From the NCBI GenBank assembly GCA_021018995.1, contig CM037596.1, positions 103,089,416 through 103,153,415 on the forward strand: a stretch of 64,000 nucleotides of DNA, given 5' to 3'. Shown in pieces: positions 33,396 through 45,556 of the stretch. Each line of letters begins with the position of its first letter. Within the stretch, counting starts at the first letter, position 1. Source of the DNA: Chloranthus sessilifolius. Taxonomy: Eukaryota; Streptophyta; Magnoliopsida; Chloranthales; Chloranthaceae. The position numbers were made by a program, and so were the translations under genes. Under the pieces are notes generated by a model. It did not search any database. It worked only from the letters and a program-made list of their open reading frames with translations, and was not told the DNA's origin.

Positions 33396-34919
33396 CGACA
33401 CTCGAGTACACTATTTGAGTGAGAGTTTATGTTTACAATGCATTATTTTCTTTTTTGATACTTTTATTGCAAACATTATATTTTATTTAATTGATGCATC
33501 TATTTTGATACCATCATTGATATTATTTGTGCATATGCAATGTTATTGCATGAGAGCATAAGTACTCAAATAAGGTTACTTGAGCTATTGTCTTTAGGCA
33601 CCACAGTTTGTGTAACTTTTTTCCTGATAGGTGGGTGATGATTTTCATATGGCACATGCCGTAATATAGTAAGATAACATACCTTAGGGTATGAAGCAAG
33701 ATGAATGAGAAGATATATACAAGAAGTTGTATTAAAGTGTATATTTCCTTAACTTACACTCATATGAATGTTTCTAGGTTACTTGGTTTCATAACATTAA
33801 AAATTGTTGTGTGCGTTCAATTTTGTAGTTGTTTGTTTATGCTTGCTAAATAGCCTAATTCAATTACTTAATTAATAAAAAAAGAGATAATTAGAAAAAC
33901 GGGATGGATTTCAAAATGTTTTAGCTCATTATACTAAAACCAAAGTTTTTAGTCAATCAGGGCCCAACAGAGTGTGAAATCTATGTTCAAACCAAAGTCA
34001 ATTTTGAGTGTATTACCTCATTTAGCATTATATCTGTATATAGGTTACGTTTTAAGGGTGGGTTTTCTATCATTCTTCTTCTCTTCCGGTGACTACTTCT
34101 CGGAGGTGGACTATTGTACCATGAAAATGAAGCTTTTTACCATCAGAGACTGGCCATCCGACTATTTTTTTAGGGAATCGGCCTCCTACTTATGTTTCGC
34201 AATTTTTCCCCATTTGTCCAACTATTTCCTCTCCCTATTCGCTCTTCTCGGAGGTCGTCGGAGAATAGCGACTGGATTCTCCGGCGCCACTCGGAGCGGT
34301 TTTGAATGTCATAACCTTGGGTCTGTGCCCATTTCTATCACCAAAACTTCTCCGACGCTGATTAGTTTTTTTGAGCTTTTCTCCACTGCCATCGGAGAAG
34401 GTTTACTTCTTGCGATAATGTTTAGAAGCTAGGATTTTTGCAAGTTTACTTGAAGAGGAGATCGCAAAACTAATTGGCGCCAAAAAAGGTTTGGTGTTTT
34501 CAATGGGCACAGGAGAGGAGCTCGTAAAAATTAACCACCGCCGCCGGAGAAGATTTGTGAAAAAAATAACGATGCTGGAAAAGCTACGGTGGGAATATGC
34601 CTGTTGGAGAAGACGAAGGTACTTTAGTATTATCCTATATACAAGGCCTCTCACACATGAGAAACTTTTTGCATCTCAAATCTCCTTAGAACTCTAATTT
34701 CCGTGAAATCTAGAAATACAAAAATAAATAAACATAAAGAACACTAGGTTCCCACTTCCCACTATCTATAAAAATCACAATTTGGAGATGTGTTTATGAT
34801 ATTGCTTATAATAATATAGAGATTACATGACTTTGAAAGTTGAAAATAAAGACTAAAAGAGAGTTATCACCTGAGGATATATTCTCCAATGGAACATAGT
34901 TTGAAAACTCGTAATCATA
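33396..34919. other. Copia 3' remainder and anonymous sequence
   Basis: 33396-33960 is AT-rich and probably the tail of the Copia element. 34060-34600 holds repeated TCTCCGGCG / TTCTCGGAGG-type words and a 152-codon open frame (33974-34432) without any domain I know, probably chance. No gene supported. Confidence 0.4.
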
Positions 34920-35204
34920 CTAAGGACGCGCCTCTATAACTGATTCCAAGGCCTTAAGGGGAGTTATTTTACAGTAAGAGAATCCAGCAGTAGAGAGAAG
35001 GGTTTTCCATTCTTTTTTAGTCCTCTCTTTTCCTCCTGTAGTTGTCATCATTATAATGTCGTATGCATATCTTGCATGAACTAATTTGGACAACTCTCGG
35101 CTTTCCTCTATGTCCTTCACCTTCCCTCGCTCCTTCGGTATTGCCGCCTTGGAATTCTTTAGAATCTTGATGCAATCCTCGTCGTCCCAACCGTGTAGCA
35201 TCCA
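34920..35204 (-). pseudogene. Plant O-methyltransferase, C-terminal exon
   Basis: Begins after acceptor TATATTTGTTGCAG at WMLHGWDDEDCIKILKNSK, the conserved intron position of plant caffeate/flavonoid-type class II methyltransferases (W-x-L-H-D-W). It continues AIPKERGKV, YAYDIIMMTTTGGKERTKKE, EWKTLLSTAGFSYCKITP and ends ESVIEARP with TAG at 34920. The catalytic His of LHxW is present and D is replaced by G (LHGW). The hydrophobic strand that normally follows GKV (usually V-I-I-V-D) is missing and replaced by KDIEES. Such enzymes transfer a methyl from SAM to phenolic hydroxyls. With the SAM-binding middle absent this is a broken copy. Confidence 0.85.
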
Positions 35205-35239
35205 CTGCAACAAATATACATAGACCATGCATCATAATA

Positions 35240-35274
<35 letters not shown>

Positions 35275-36549
35275 TACCCTACCAGAATGCCAGCCTTCTG
35301 GGTCAATTTGACCGCCAAATCCGGTAATGGTCAAAATTGCGCTTTCACTAATTTGCATGGGCCACTTTCCAAGGGCTCATTCGAGAGCCAAGAAAACCTT
35401 AGAATCTGAGTTTGGACTCAGAATAGTAACGAGTTTCCGAGCTTTTTTCATCTTTTTGGTCGCTCGAGAGTTGTTGCTCCACCAATTTTTAAGTGAAAGC
35501 GGGTCCGTGCGTCGGAGAAAAAACATCAGAAATGATTGTATTCTGAGTTTTGGTGTACTTATCTCTTGATATACACCATAGCATGAGGTAAAGGGTTTTT
35601 GCAACCAAAGAAGTGGTCTCAGCCACTAATCATTCCACTCTTAACACTCTTTACCACGTTGAATCATATGGGAGATCTTTTTTTAGCCAATCTTTAGTAA
35701 AATAGATCTTAATATCATGGCCCAAATATTAGACAATCATATATTAATTCCATGATATTCAAATAATGGGTGTAGCATAAGAAGAGTTCTCGTGTCACTT
35801 TTGGGGATGTGTTCCATGCAAAATCAATATCTGACTGTCTTATAGGTGGGCCATGATTTGAATATCAAAATTTTCAAAGATTAGGGCGAAAAACAATCTC
35901 TATCATCTCTTTCAAGTTACTCAATGAGGTTAGCAGTGAAACCATCAGTTGAGGAGACAAAATCTTTAGCAACAAATACACGTACCCTATCTAATATTAT
36001 AAAGAGCTGCTACCATCATAATTTTGTTAGAGTTTTAATTGTAAATAATGGTACCCATAATTTTGGACATTTTTTTTCGCTCCCTTTCATCTATTTAGGT
36101 GTTGCGCACTTTTTTTTTTTTGAGTTTTTCTCACAAGAGGCTCCATTATAGTGTGGGGCTATATACTCATATAAGGTGTATAGGCTCTAATTTATTTACT
36201 TAAAAGAAAAATAAATGATATATTGCACATGAGAAAGTTTGGACCTAGAACTTAAGTTTCACAAAGTATTAATTCAATTACTTGAGCAATTTACTAAGAT
36301 ATCTAAAAAATTTAAAAAATCACTACATATATACTTTTTTAAATGGAAATAATGCATATGCATTCTATAAAATACATTAAAATTATTAATGGTATTTTTT
36401 TACTATCCTCGTCGTTCCAATCGTGTAGTATCCACTGCAAGAAATATATATACACAATGAGTCATAATGGTTATTTTTTTTAAATGCCCTACCAATATGC
36501 GCTAAGATTCTTTAGAATCTTGGCGCAAATTCCATTCGAAGCCCTCCGA
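35205..36549. other. Rearranged interval between the two methyltransferase exons
   Basis: Should hold the SAM-binding domain (LVDVGGGxG) but I do not find it. A (TA)n run lies at 35236-35262. The acceptor region 35178-35290 recurs at about 36406-36498 (CCTCGTCGTYCCAAYCGTGTAG, ATCCACTGCAA), a local duplication. TTCTTTAGAATCTTG near 35155 recurs near 36510. 35640-35935 resembles the long Mutator-like repeats seen elsewhere. An open minus frame at 35377-35604 has no recognised domain. Confidence 0.6.
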
Positions 36550-36894
36550 TCATGCTCTTCTCATGATCGGAGGTGGCTCCATAATACTCTTAGATGGAAA
36601 TTTGGAAGCCGAGGCGGCTCCATAATACTCTTTCCCTTCTCGGCTTTCCTTTTCGGCGAGGATTTGCAGATAGACTAGATAATACATCATCCGACGGAGG
36701 ACGTCAATGTTTGTAGACGGCACACGAAGAGATGCGCCGAGTTGGGAAACGATCATGGGCTGTCCATGCCCTTCAATAATATCGACAATGCCGAACTCAA
36801 TGGCACACTTAAGGACCATTGTGTTCACCATTGACACTATGTAGCCCCACACGAGTGCTTGAGCTCTCAATTCTTCCCTACAACTTCTCTCCAT
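36550..36894 (-). pseudogene. Plant O-methyltransferase, N-terminal dimerisation exon
   Basis: MERSCREELRAQALVWGYIV, MVNTMVLKCAIEFGIVDIIE, MIVSQLGASL, DVLRRMMYYLV: the winged-helix dimerisation domain of plant O-methyltransferases (residues about 1-90), starting at a plausible ATG at 36894. After EYYGAASAS the frame runs into a stop. The tail includes a 17-bp direct repeat (GGCTCCATAATACTCTT at 36572 and 36616) that corrupts the sequence. About 1.3 kb upstream of the matching C-terminal exon on the same strand, so one former gene. Confidence 0.85.
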
Positions 36895-37980
36895 TTCCGA
36901 CCTCTTGCAAAATTCATCTCTTAGTGAGCTTTTTATAGATAAAAAAATCCTAAAAATAACTTGATTGATGCTAATTTTAAGGTCATAGACTGTCGTGGTT
37001 GATAGGTTTAACGGACAGGCTGGTCACCCACCAACTTCGAATTAAAATCAAAGTTTGTATAAGGTAAACAAGGTTCCAAATCATAGTGACAAGTCGGCAA
37101 TGAATCAGCCCGGGATAAAGTCGGAAAACTACAGCAAAATTAAAGAAAACTCGGCAAACATTGAGGAAAAGTCAGAAATTAAAAAATATATATATATTAA
37201 AAGTAGAAATATATATGAAAAGGTTTTAAACTAATAATATTTATTAAAAGTTAAATGTGATATATATTATATTATAAATGTGCTATAGATTATATTATAT
37301 TATATTATATTATAATATAATATAATCTAATATTACCTTATAATAGTATAATATATTATATTATATTATAATATTATAATAATATTATATTATAATATTA
37401 GCTTATAATAGTATAATATATTATATTATAATAGTATAATAATATAATCTATATTAGTTTATAATAGTATAATATATCGTATTGTATTGTATTATAATCT
37501 AACATTAGCTGGACCGTTGTAGCTGCAAGCTGTAGCTTCTCGTTAGTCATGTAACTCAAATAAGTCTAGAGTTGTAGACCTTATTAGGCTACTAATTAGG
37601 CTGTAAGTCAACTAGCTTCTATAAGAAAAAGAACCAGAAAAAAGAAGACGCAACAAAGAAGCATAGAAGAAGAACCAGAGGGAGAATGTGAGAGCCCAAG
37701 AAGAAAAGAAGAAGAAGAAGAACCAAAGGGAGAGCTAATCGCCGCTGGGAGCCGATCACTACTGCTACCTCATCTTAAAAATAAGGGTTTAAAAACCCTT
37801 TTTTTTTTATCTTTAAATAAAGGCGGTTAATCGGCCAAATTGCCGACTCGCCGATTTATAGTCGATATAGCGCCGATTCGGCGATTTGGTTGACTAACTG
37901 CCGCTAATTACATCGTAATATTTAAAATCGGCGACTATCGCCGATTTTTTGAAGAAATCAGCGATGTTTGTCACTATGGT
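36895..37980. repeat. AT-rich tract and palindromic-word block, GCCGATTCGGC type
   Basis: 37075-37190 has words such as AAGTCGGCAA and AACTCGGCAAA. 37260-37500 is a TATTATA/TATAATAT tandem of nearly pure A/T. 37620-37760 is purine-rich with GAAGAAGAA runs. 37820-37975 returns to words like GCCGATTCGGCGATT and ATCGGCGACTATCGCCGATT. The edges share GTCACTATG/CATAGTGAC (37086 and 37971), which suggests that a repeat of one kind was split by the A/T tract. Confidence 0.55.
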
Positions 37981-39085
37981 CCAAACGGCAATTTGAAATG
38001 AGTCATTGAGTTGGAACACGTGGCACTATGTGATTCGAAGGACTTGATACAAGATCAGGTGGGCCGAAGATTCTATTATAAAGACATTTCCATCACAGGA
38101 TTCAAAGCACTCAACACATCCCCAGCACATGATTCAAAGCAGTCAAGGCCTTTAAATGTTTGATCTATCACTTTGACGGCATGGATTACCTACATCTTGC
38201 ACCATTAATTCTGTAAGATTGTTTGAAAATCATTTTGGTGTTTAAATGATGATCAGGAGATTATAATCCTTGCCAGTGTTATTATATTATTTAAATGCAC
38301 ATGCATTGCATGTGCTCTTCTAAGTAATGCATTGGCGCTTCTAAGTGGTATATATATTCCAGGTTAATTTGATTTGACAACAATGCTTAGTGTAAATTTG
38401 GTGTTGTTTAGCCGGGACATTTGTTTGTGTACCAAGTGGGTGCGCAAGTTGCCTTAGCATCTTGCCTAGGGTAGTCAATCGGTCTGGATTGACCCCATAT
38501 CCAATCTGCCTGAACCAATTTTTCTGCCAAGTTGGGCACATTAATTTGGTTTGTCTAAGTCAATTCGGACATGAAGCATCCGGCCTGACCTTCAGGTTGG
38601 GTTAGAGCACCCGACCCAACCCTATAATTTATATATATAATTAAGTAAAATAAGTAGTTTTGAATCAGGTCAGGTTAGGGTTTCGAGTTGGGCATCTAGT
38701 CGGATAAAGTTTTTGGATCAGGTTGAGCATATATCCTTGACCCATCAAGCAGCCATGATATTGGCACCACCCAATGCAATCCAACCCATTGACAGCCCTA
38801 ACCTTTGCATAGCATACTAATTCACCTTCAAAGTGCTGCACCTTCAAATCACAATATTTACCTTCAATAAGCATTAGTATAAGGTAACTTTACCAAAGTG
38901 CTTCACCTTCAAATCACAATATTTACCATAATAATCAAAACTTAGACCAAACTTCTACTTCTATTCAATAAGCATTAGTATAAGTTAACTTTAAATTTTT
39001 TTTATGAAGGAAAATACGTTAACTTTAAATTATGAAGGAAAATACCCTAAAAAATTTAGAGGCAGTAGTAAGACGTCTTCTTTAA
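37981..39085. other. Anonymous spacer
   Basis: No gene. 38470-38720 carries words such as CCGACCCAACCC, CAGGTTGGGTT and TCAGGTCAGGTTAGG in both orientations, another old palindromic-word type. 38830-38980 has a ~45-bp near repeat (CTTCACCTTCAAATCACAATATTTACC twice; AAGCATTAGTATAAG twice). Confidence 0.5.
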
Positions 39086-39244
39086 CACCATAAAAAATAA
39101 GACTATTAGCGACAATTTTTTACAGCAAAAAACAACCGCTATTAACAAAAAAACCTATTAAAGACTATTAAGACTATTAGCGATAGTTTTTTTGTTAATG
39201 TCATCAGTTTTTGGTTGTTGCTAATAGTCTTATTTTTTGTAGTG
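39086..39244. mobile_element. CACTA-type MITE, copy 1
   Basis: 159 bp, ends CACCATAAAAAATAAGAC and GTCTTATTTTTTGTAGTG, inverted over more than 25 bp (outer ACTATTAGCRACAA), flanked by TAA on both sides (39083-39085 and 39245-39247). The CACTACAAAAA end and 3-bp duplication fit CMC/En-Spm. No coding capacity. Confidence 0.88.
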
Positions 39245-39269
39245 TAATAAGGGTGGGGCCATTGTTTGG

Positions 39270-40703
39270 TCTACCTTTTTATGCTAAAAAGGGAGCCATT
39301 ACTTGCACATGAGAAGTTAGCCCTTGCATATGGTTTATGTAATATCTGCTCCTCGAAACTTGTGTTAGTCAACCAATTGATTGAGGCCAAATGAGACTTG
39401 AATGTGTCAGGTGATTGCTTGAGGCCAAGCCCATCCAAAAATGTTGAGCACCCACATGTATCTTGATAAGTAGGTGTTATTCCTAATGACATCCATAGGA
39501 CACTAATTAATTGAGTAGGTGTGGTAGTAATTAAGTAACCACACACCAAACATCTCAAATCACATGTTAAGGACCCGAACTGACTGATGATTGGTCATGA
39601 TCCAAGAAGTTGCCTAAATTGGGACTGAGCCAAGGTGATGATGTGGAGATCATCATCAATGATTTAGATTTTGATGATCAAGACAATGATGATTAATATA
39701 TTAAGTCAAACCTAGACCCATAAATCTAAGGGAGTCAAATGCACACACTTTTAACTATATGTGTGTACCTTGTATGAAATAAGGGCATTTCTAGTAAATA
39801 ATAAATAATCCAAGGGAAAATACAAATAAATTACCTAATTTCTAAAATTAGAAATTTGAATTTTGCAAATCTCAACCCTTAATCTCATTGACTAAAATTG
39901 ACTCCATCTAAGACCATAGATTTCTCTTTGGGGAAATCTAAGGTCTAAGATTGGGTTAGGTGCATGCACGACTAGATTTCTAGAATTTGGGACATTCAAA
40001 AAGATTGAGGACCTAGAGGGTGAGAAAGATCAAGGAGGAGACCAAATGGTAGGTGGAGAATAGAACCCAAGTGAGTCCCACTTCTCGCATGCGCATGCGA
40101 AAGTGGAGGAGAGAGGAGGGAGAGTGTAGGCTTGAGAAGCAAAGCCTTGCCAGTTGGTAAGCTTGTTCCCCACAAGGATTCAAAACCCTTAACTCCATTG
40201 CAAATTTCGAAGTCTATAATAGGCCTCCCTCTCTCTTTCTTCTTTCTGTCTTCCTCTATTTTATCCATTAAAGCTCCATCCAGATTTTGAAACCTCATAA
40301 ATACAAAAAGTTTCAAAGAATCTATGTGCAAAATCCTAACTACAAGACTAAAAGGATCACACAAATAGTAACCAAGACTTTACCGTACCTAGTTCTCCTT
40401 AGCTTGCTGGTTTACTCCTCGTTGATTGATAAAAAGAGTTGGAATAGGGCTCAATTTAATATATGTGAGACTAGAAGAGGAGTGGACTTGATTGGTAGTG
40501 GTAGATTAGGGATTTGATGGCTAGGATGGGAGGACAAATTCAAAGTTTCTAGAGAGCTCTAATGGACGTTTGAGAGAAGAGGAAGACGGAAATGGAGAAT
40601 GAAGAGGGAGCCCCTATGGATTTCGAATTTGGCTTGGGCTTGGGGGACATGGGCTGTCATGTGTCCTTCAATTTTTTCCCAATGCACTCTCACCTTTCCA
40701 AAG

Positions 40704-40746
<43 letters not shown>

Positions 40747-41410
40747 CTTTATCCCATGTGCCCATCAAACTGGTCCTCACTTTTGTCCACTTTCAACTAT
40801 ACATCAAGTCAACTTGTCGCTCTTTGTGGTTCTTAAAGCCATTAAAACTTGTGAATCTCAAAAGTCTATGAAATCTTGTCGTGCCTGCAAATGGGTGCCT
40901 CTTACACCTTAGATTTTCCAAAAAAAAATATAGTGCAAGATAGGTCAAATATTTGTCAAATGAACCAAGGGCTAGGATTTGTTAGAGATTTGAGAAATTT
41001 AAATTTCTAATTACTAAAATTAGAAATTTTTATTACAATTGCCCTTGAGCTCTAGTTAAAATTACAAGAAATGTCATCATTCAATACAAAGCACAAACAA
41101 TTTACCATGTGTTTGTGCATCTAGTTTCTTTTAATTTTATGGGTCAAGGTCTAACTCAATACATCAAGCAATTCTATGATCAATTTTAAAATCCGATTCG
41201 TTAGCGATGATTCCCTCATCACCACTAAGGCTCAGACCCAATTCGGGTCAAACATTGGGTCAGGGTTTATCAAGAAGCAATCTGGACTGGCTACAAGGCA
41301 TAAGATGTGGTGTGTATTTTACTAAATTTCTAACACACTCATTCAATTAAATGGGGTGCCTTATGGGTGTGACTAGAAATAGACATTATCCCATCAATCT
41401 AAGGAGTTCC
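39270..41410. mobile_element. 2.1-kb foldback (long inverted repeat) element
   Basis: The left arm (about 39550-39980) is the reverse complement of the right arm (about 40900-41260). Matching runs include ATTTCTAAAATTAGAAATTT, the AGGGCAATT/AAATGCCC flank, GGTCTAAGATTGGG against CTTAGATTTTCC-like sequence, and ACCCATAAATCTAAG. The centre (40000-40890) is not repeated and has a (CT)n run at 40707-40744. A relative lies at 44240-45556. No transposase is visible; the open frames over the CT run are artefacts. Confidence 0.7.
40707..40744. repeat. (CT)n microsatellite
   Basis: About 19 CT units. It generates long low-complexity Ser/Leu frames on the plus strand and Arg/Glu frames on the minus strand, which are not genes. 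Confidence 0.98.
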
Positions 41411-41425
41411 AAACAAAGAAGGATG

Positions 41426-42419
41426 TGTTAGAAAATTTAGTTTTAGGAAAATTTTATAGTAGATAGTATTGGATATTTACCAAATAAATATTTATTACTT
41501 TAATAATATTTATTTATTATTAATTTAATAATATTTATTTATTTTTTATATGATTCCTTAAATTGATTGGTTCCATATTAAAATAATGCTTTTAACAACA
41601 ATTGATCATTTAACCTTCAAGTCAAAATGACTTGAATTTTGAATTAATATTGGAGGGAAACTTTTTCCACCATAAGTTTAAAAGTATTATAAATGTTTTG
41701 TCCCACCTCACTATTTTACAAGAAATATTCATGGCTTATATATGGAAACTTACCTTTCATATTGTTTGACATGATAAGAAGAACACAGCTCATAGCGGCG
41801 ATTCGCCGCCGCGCACGCGCGCGCGCGGGTGTGCGATGTACGAATTGCGCAATTGACGCTTTTAAGATGCACTTTGCACTTCACACGACCGCAATGTGTG
41901 CATCAGGCAGTTTCCGACCGTTCAAGGAAACGGTCGGATTCCAGATTCGAACAAACAGTTAGGATTTTGAATTCAGACAAATCAGTTGACTAAAAGATGT
42001 AACTGTTCGGATGTGAACCGCTGGATCCTTGCAACCGTTAATCGGATCGATCAGGGCCCTCGATTGTAAGCAACCGACAGACATAACCGCCACTGAAAAT
42101 GTACTCTGAAAGTTATAAATAGAGGTCAGAGGAAGGATTCTAGAATACTTGCAATTTCCGAATCCTACACCTGAGCCCTCAGAATTCGTGTGCCAACCAG
42201 AGCATTCTGCGTCTTCGTTTCGTTGGGTCGCACACTACAGTACAATGTAGTGTGCGACAGATCGGTGCTTCACCGAGGCTTCATTGTATCGTAGAGGCGA
42301 ATTTGCCGATATCCCGTTGCATATAGGGGGCAAATATTGTCTTAAAGACAGCGATCTAATCGCGCCTAAAAGCAATTTTTCGGTCTGTTTTCCGTCAAAC
42401 TTTGTGCAATATACCAACA
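41426..42419 (+). mobile_element. LTR-like sequence, possibly Copia
   Basis: TGTTAGAAAATTTAG start after purine-rich GAAGGATG, a TTATAAATAGAGG TATA-like box near 42112, GC-richer R/U5-like sequence and a CCAACA end. I find no matching second LTR and no target duplication, so the limits are tentative. Confidence 0.35.
42228..42257. other. 11-bp perfect stem hairpin
   Basis: TCGCACACTAC, an 8-base loop, then GTAGTGTGCGA. It lies about 115 bp after the TATA-like box, so it would be in the transcript leader if this is an LTR. Confidence 0.8.
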
Positions 42420-43260
42420 GGTAGTTTGCCTAAGATAGAGTCATATGAACCTAAAACTAAGAGAGTCTGCGACTATAATAATCTATTTAGGAATTCTCGA
42501 TCATAGCTAACAACTAGGATCTAGGAGGTCAAAGATCAAAGTAGTTTTGTTTTAATTTCAGTTTTTAATTTTAGTTTTAATTTCAGCTTTTAATTTCTTT
42601 CTTTAATTATATCTTCTATAATTATTTTCAATTCAATAGAAATAATGAGTAACTAAATTCTTTTTATGTTTGGAACCCATATATCAAAGATCAGTATAAA
42701 TAGTTAAGAGTTTCTTAGATTTCTGAATTTGTTTATTGTAATTGATTAATGAATACGAGTTGTCAAAACTTGTCTATGAGTTTTAAAAGGATTCTATGAT
42801 TTCTATAATTTATTTCTCTTTGTTGTCGTTGTTGCCCTAAGATTGAGATTATTAGACTTCTATCACTCGACTATGTTGTTATTGTTGCCTTACTTAGTTT
42901 CATTAACGATTTTAATGCTAGAGAAGTTTATGTTGCCATTGTGCCTAAGATTAGTCTTTTGTTCTTATGTTGCCGTTGTGGCATTAAAATAATTATAAGG
43001 AATTCAGATAAATAGGTTATAATTAATTAAGATTATGAATCTGCGATAGCGGCCCTAAGTAATTCATTTAAATAGTTTCTATTTCAATCTCTGCACTTTA
43101 GTTTTAAATACTAAATTCGTTATTCTTTAAAGGCATTAAGAAAAAAATTTAGGAAATACCTTTCCTGTGGATCGATACCAATACATGTGCTACAATTTCC
43201 TTGTGTACTTGCAGGTGATTAGACAAGGTATAGCAAATAGTTTATCACCATCCGAACAAA
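42420..43260 (+). mobile_element. Degenerate Gypsy-LTR-like stretch
   Basis: The end CCTGTGGATCGATACC..ACTTGCAGGTGATTAG resembles the 3' part of Athila/Tat LTRs (compare CCTCGTGGGAACGATCTCG and the CTTGCGAG end at 17085-17140). Repeated GTTGTTGCCNTTGTTGCC words lie at 42825-42980. No primer site or ORFs follow. Confidence 0.35.
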
Positions 43261-44239
43261 TCGAAATTTTGAATCATTTTATTGCAAGGATTAGTATTAT
43301 TCCAAAAATCAAAATTTTCAAAATCAATTTTTTTGTGTCTAAGGGATTATTAATTTTATATGTTAAAAATATTCATTTTTTCCTCAAATCTAGTGTTTGT
43401 CCAATTTCAAGCATTTTCAACTAATCGATCGATCACCGTTGATCGCACATGATCAAAATAGTGACTCTGTTTTAAAAAAATATGGAACTTAATCAAAGTC
43501 CATCTATTAAACCATTTTCTAATAGTATTTTCCAACAATACTATATCAATTAGGCAAGTATACTCAATACTATCATACTATATCAAATAAGCAAACATAG
43601 TTTATGTTATTCTAAACTCTTGAGTCTTAGCTCATGCATCTAGTACCATCCATTTTCTATAATCAAAATCTGTGATCAGAAGTAGACAAATTCTGTAAAT
43701 CTAAATTATAAATCATTCATCATAGCCATTCAATATTATTCATGTGATTCAAACTCTTAAAATAAAATAACCTTTTATTTTTCAAAGCTCAATTTATAAA
43801 AAATGACTAAAGTAAAGCCACAAAATTTTTCTATCAAACCTAATCATAAAATTGATCTTTTACTGAATTTATGGGATCACATGGTCCTAATGGGGGTGAT
43901 CAATGGAGGAGTCATGCTAAGCCACTAAGGGCACATGCTCTCAACTCAAACTCTCATTGCACCATTACCATCAAAGGATGGATCATGGGCCATTCAATGT
44001 TCATCATGGGTGATGAGGAGGTGGTGTGTATCAAAGTTCAAAACCGAAAATTATTTAAAATTTCTAAATAAAACAAGATTTCTAACTCTTTTTATGAAGG
44101 ATCCAAGGCTAGAATTGGACATAGTCCAAGCCTTGCCTATTTGGACCATTGGATGATCATGCATGATCATCCTAACTTCTAATTCTATCTCAGCTCCATA
44201 AATCTTAAGGAACTTTAAAAAAAATCAGGAGAAAAAGAT
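43261..44239. other. Anonymous AT-rich spacer
   Basis: No gene recognised. The beginning of the partial foldback relative may extend into 43860-44240. Confidence 0.5.
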
Positions 44240-45556
44240 ACTTTCAAGCAAAATCCTACACTAACTATACTAGAACCTCAAAACTATAAAAGAACCAAGA
44301 CTTTACCTTGAATCTTTTCTTCTAGCTTGCTGGTTTGTACTAAATTTTGTGGAGATATGGGATGGGATGGAGCTTGTTTTGAAATATGTTAGACTAGAAA
44401 AGAAGGGGAGTTCAATGGTGGTGGAGGATCAAAATTCTAATGGCGGGATGTGGAGGACTTAAGCTAGAGATCTAGGGCTCTAATGGAGGTGGCTGAAGGA
44501 AGAAGATGGAATTGAATGAAGAGAGGGAATTGAAATTCGATTCTTGCAAGGGAGGGTGGGAGACAAGCTTGAACCATGTCAAGCTTGGTCTTCCCAAGCT
44601 CACTCTCTCTCATCTCTTCTCTCTCCCTGTCGTCATGAGCATGGAAGAGTGGGTCCCACATGGGCTCACTCCCCACCCTCCATATGGTCTCCATCTTGTC
44701 TTTCTCGCCTTTTTAGGTCTTCAATTCTTATGAATGTACACTTTTCTAGCAATCTGGCGGTGCATGCCCTTAACCCAATCTTACACCTTAGTTTTTCCCA
44801 ATGTCAAATCTATGGTCTAAGATGGAGTCAATCTTTGTCAATGAGATTAAAGGCTAGGGTTTGCTAGAGATTTATAAAAATCTTAATTCACTCAAAATAT
44901 AAGACTATTACCAGTAGCCAAAAATCGTCGCTATTAACAAAAAACTACTGCTATTAGTTCAGTCGCTACCAAAAACTGTCGCTATTAGTCCTACCGCTAC
45001 CAAAAAATGCCTTAACAATAAGTGTTGTTGAAACACCTTATTTTTGTAGTGTAATTTGTACTTTGAAAATTAGAGAAATTACTTATATTTGCCCTTGGGC
45101 TTCCTTCTTATTTACTAGAAATGCCCTTGATCCATACGAGGCACACATACATAGCTAAGGGTGTTTGTGCATTTGAATCCCTTGGATTTATGAGTTTAGG
45201 TTTGACTTGCTTTGTTGATCAACGTCACGATGATCATAAAAATCCACACCATTGATGATGATCTCCACATCACCACCTTGGCTCAATCTCAATTCGGGCA
45301 ATTTCTCGAGTCTGGGTCAGTCCTCTGTCGATTCGGGTCCTTAACATATGGCTTATGATGTTAGGGTGTGGTTTACTTAATTACAACCACACCCACTCAA
45401 TTTAAAGGGGTGTTATATGGGGGCCATTGGGAATAACTCATTCCCATCCAGTTATAGGAGGGTGCCTAACAGCTTTAGATGGGCTTGGCCTCAAGCACTC
45501 ATCTGGCACAGTCAGGTCTCATCAAGCCTCAGTCAATTGATTGACTGACACAAGTT
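44240..45556. mobile_element. Partial relative of the foldback element
   Basis: 44260-44450 matches the centre of the 39270-41410 element (AACCAAGACTTTACC, TAGCTTGCTGGTTT, GAGACTAGAAR-like). 45100-45556 is the reverse complement of its left arm (TCGGGTCCTTAACATATG, GTGTGGTTTACTTAATTAC, GGGCTTGGCCTCAAGCA, AGTCAATTGATTGACT). A CACTA-type MITE sits inside. Confidence 0.7.
44889..45051. mobile_element. CACTA-type MITE, copy 2
   Basis: 163 bp, CACTCAAAATATAAGACTA to ACACCTTATTTTTGTAGTG, with internal TCGCTATTA / CGCTACCAAAAA words as in copies 1 and 3. Target duplication not clear (ATT against TAA), so older or truncated. Confidence 0.75.

Noticed and set aside
33389-34000. 3' LTR of the host Copia element
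   Set aside because: A polypurine-like junction is visible, but the sequence after it does not match the 5' LTR fragment at 12871-13236.
33974-34432. 152-codon plus-strand ORF
   Set aside because: Hydrophobic-looking but no domain, no splice context, and it lies in the Copia tail and word-repeat sequence.
40592-40912. ORFs of 90-106 codons around 40.6-40.9 kb
   Set aside because: Produced by the (CT)n microsatellite; low-complexity Leu/Ser or Arg/Glu repeats without a domain.
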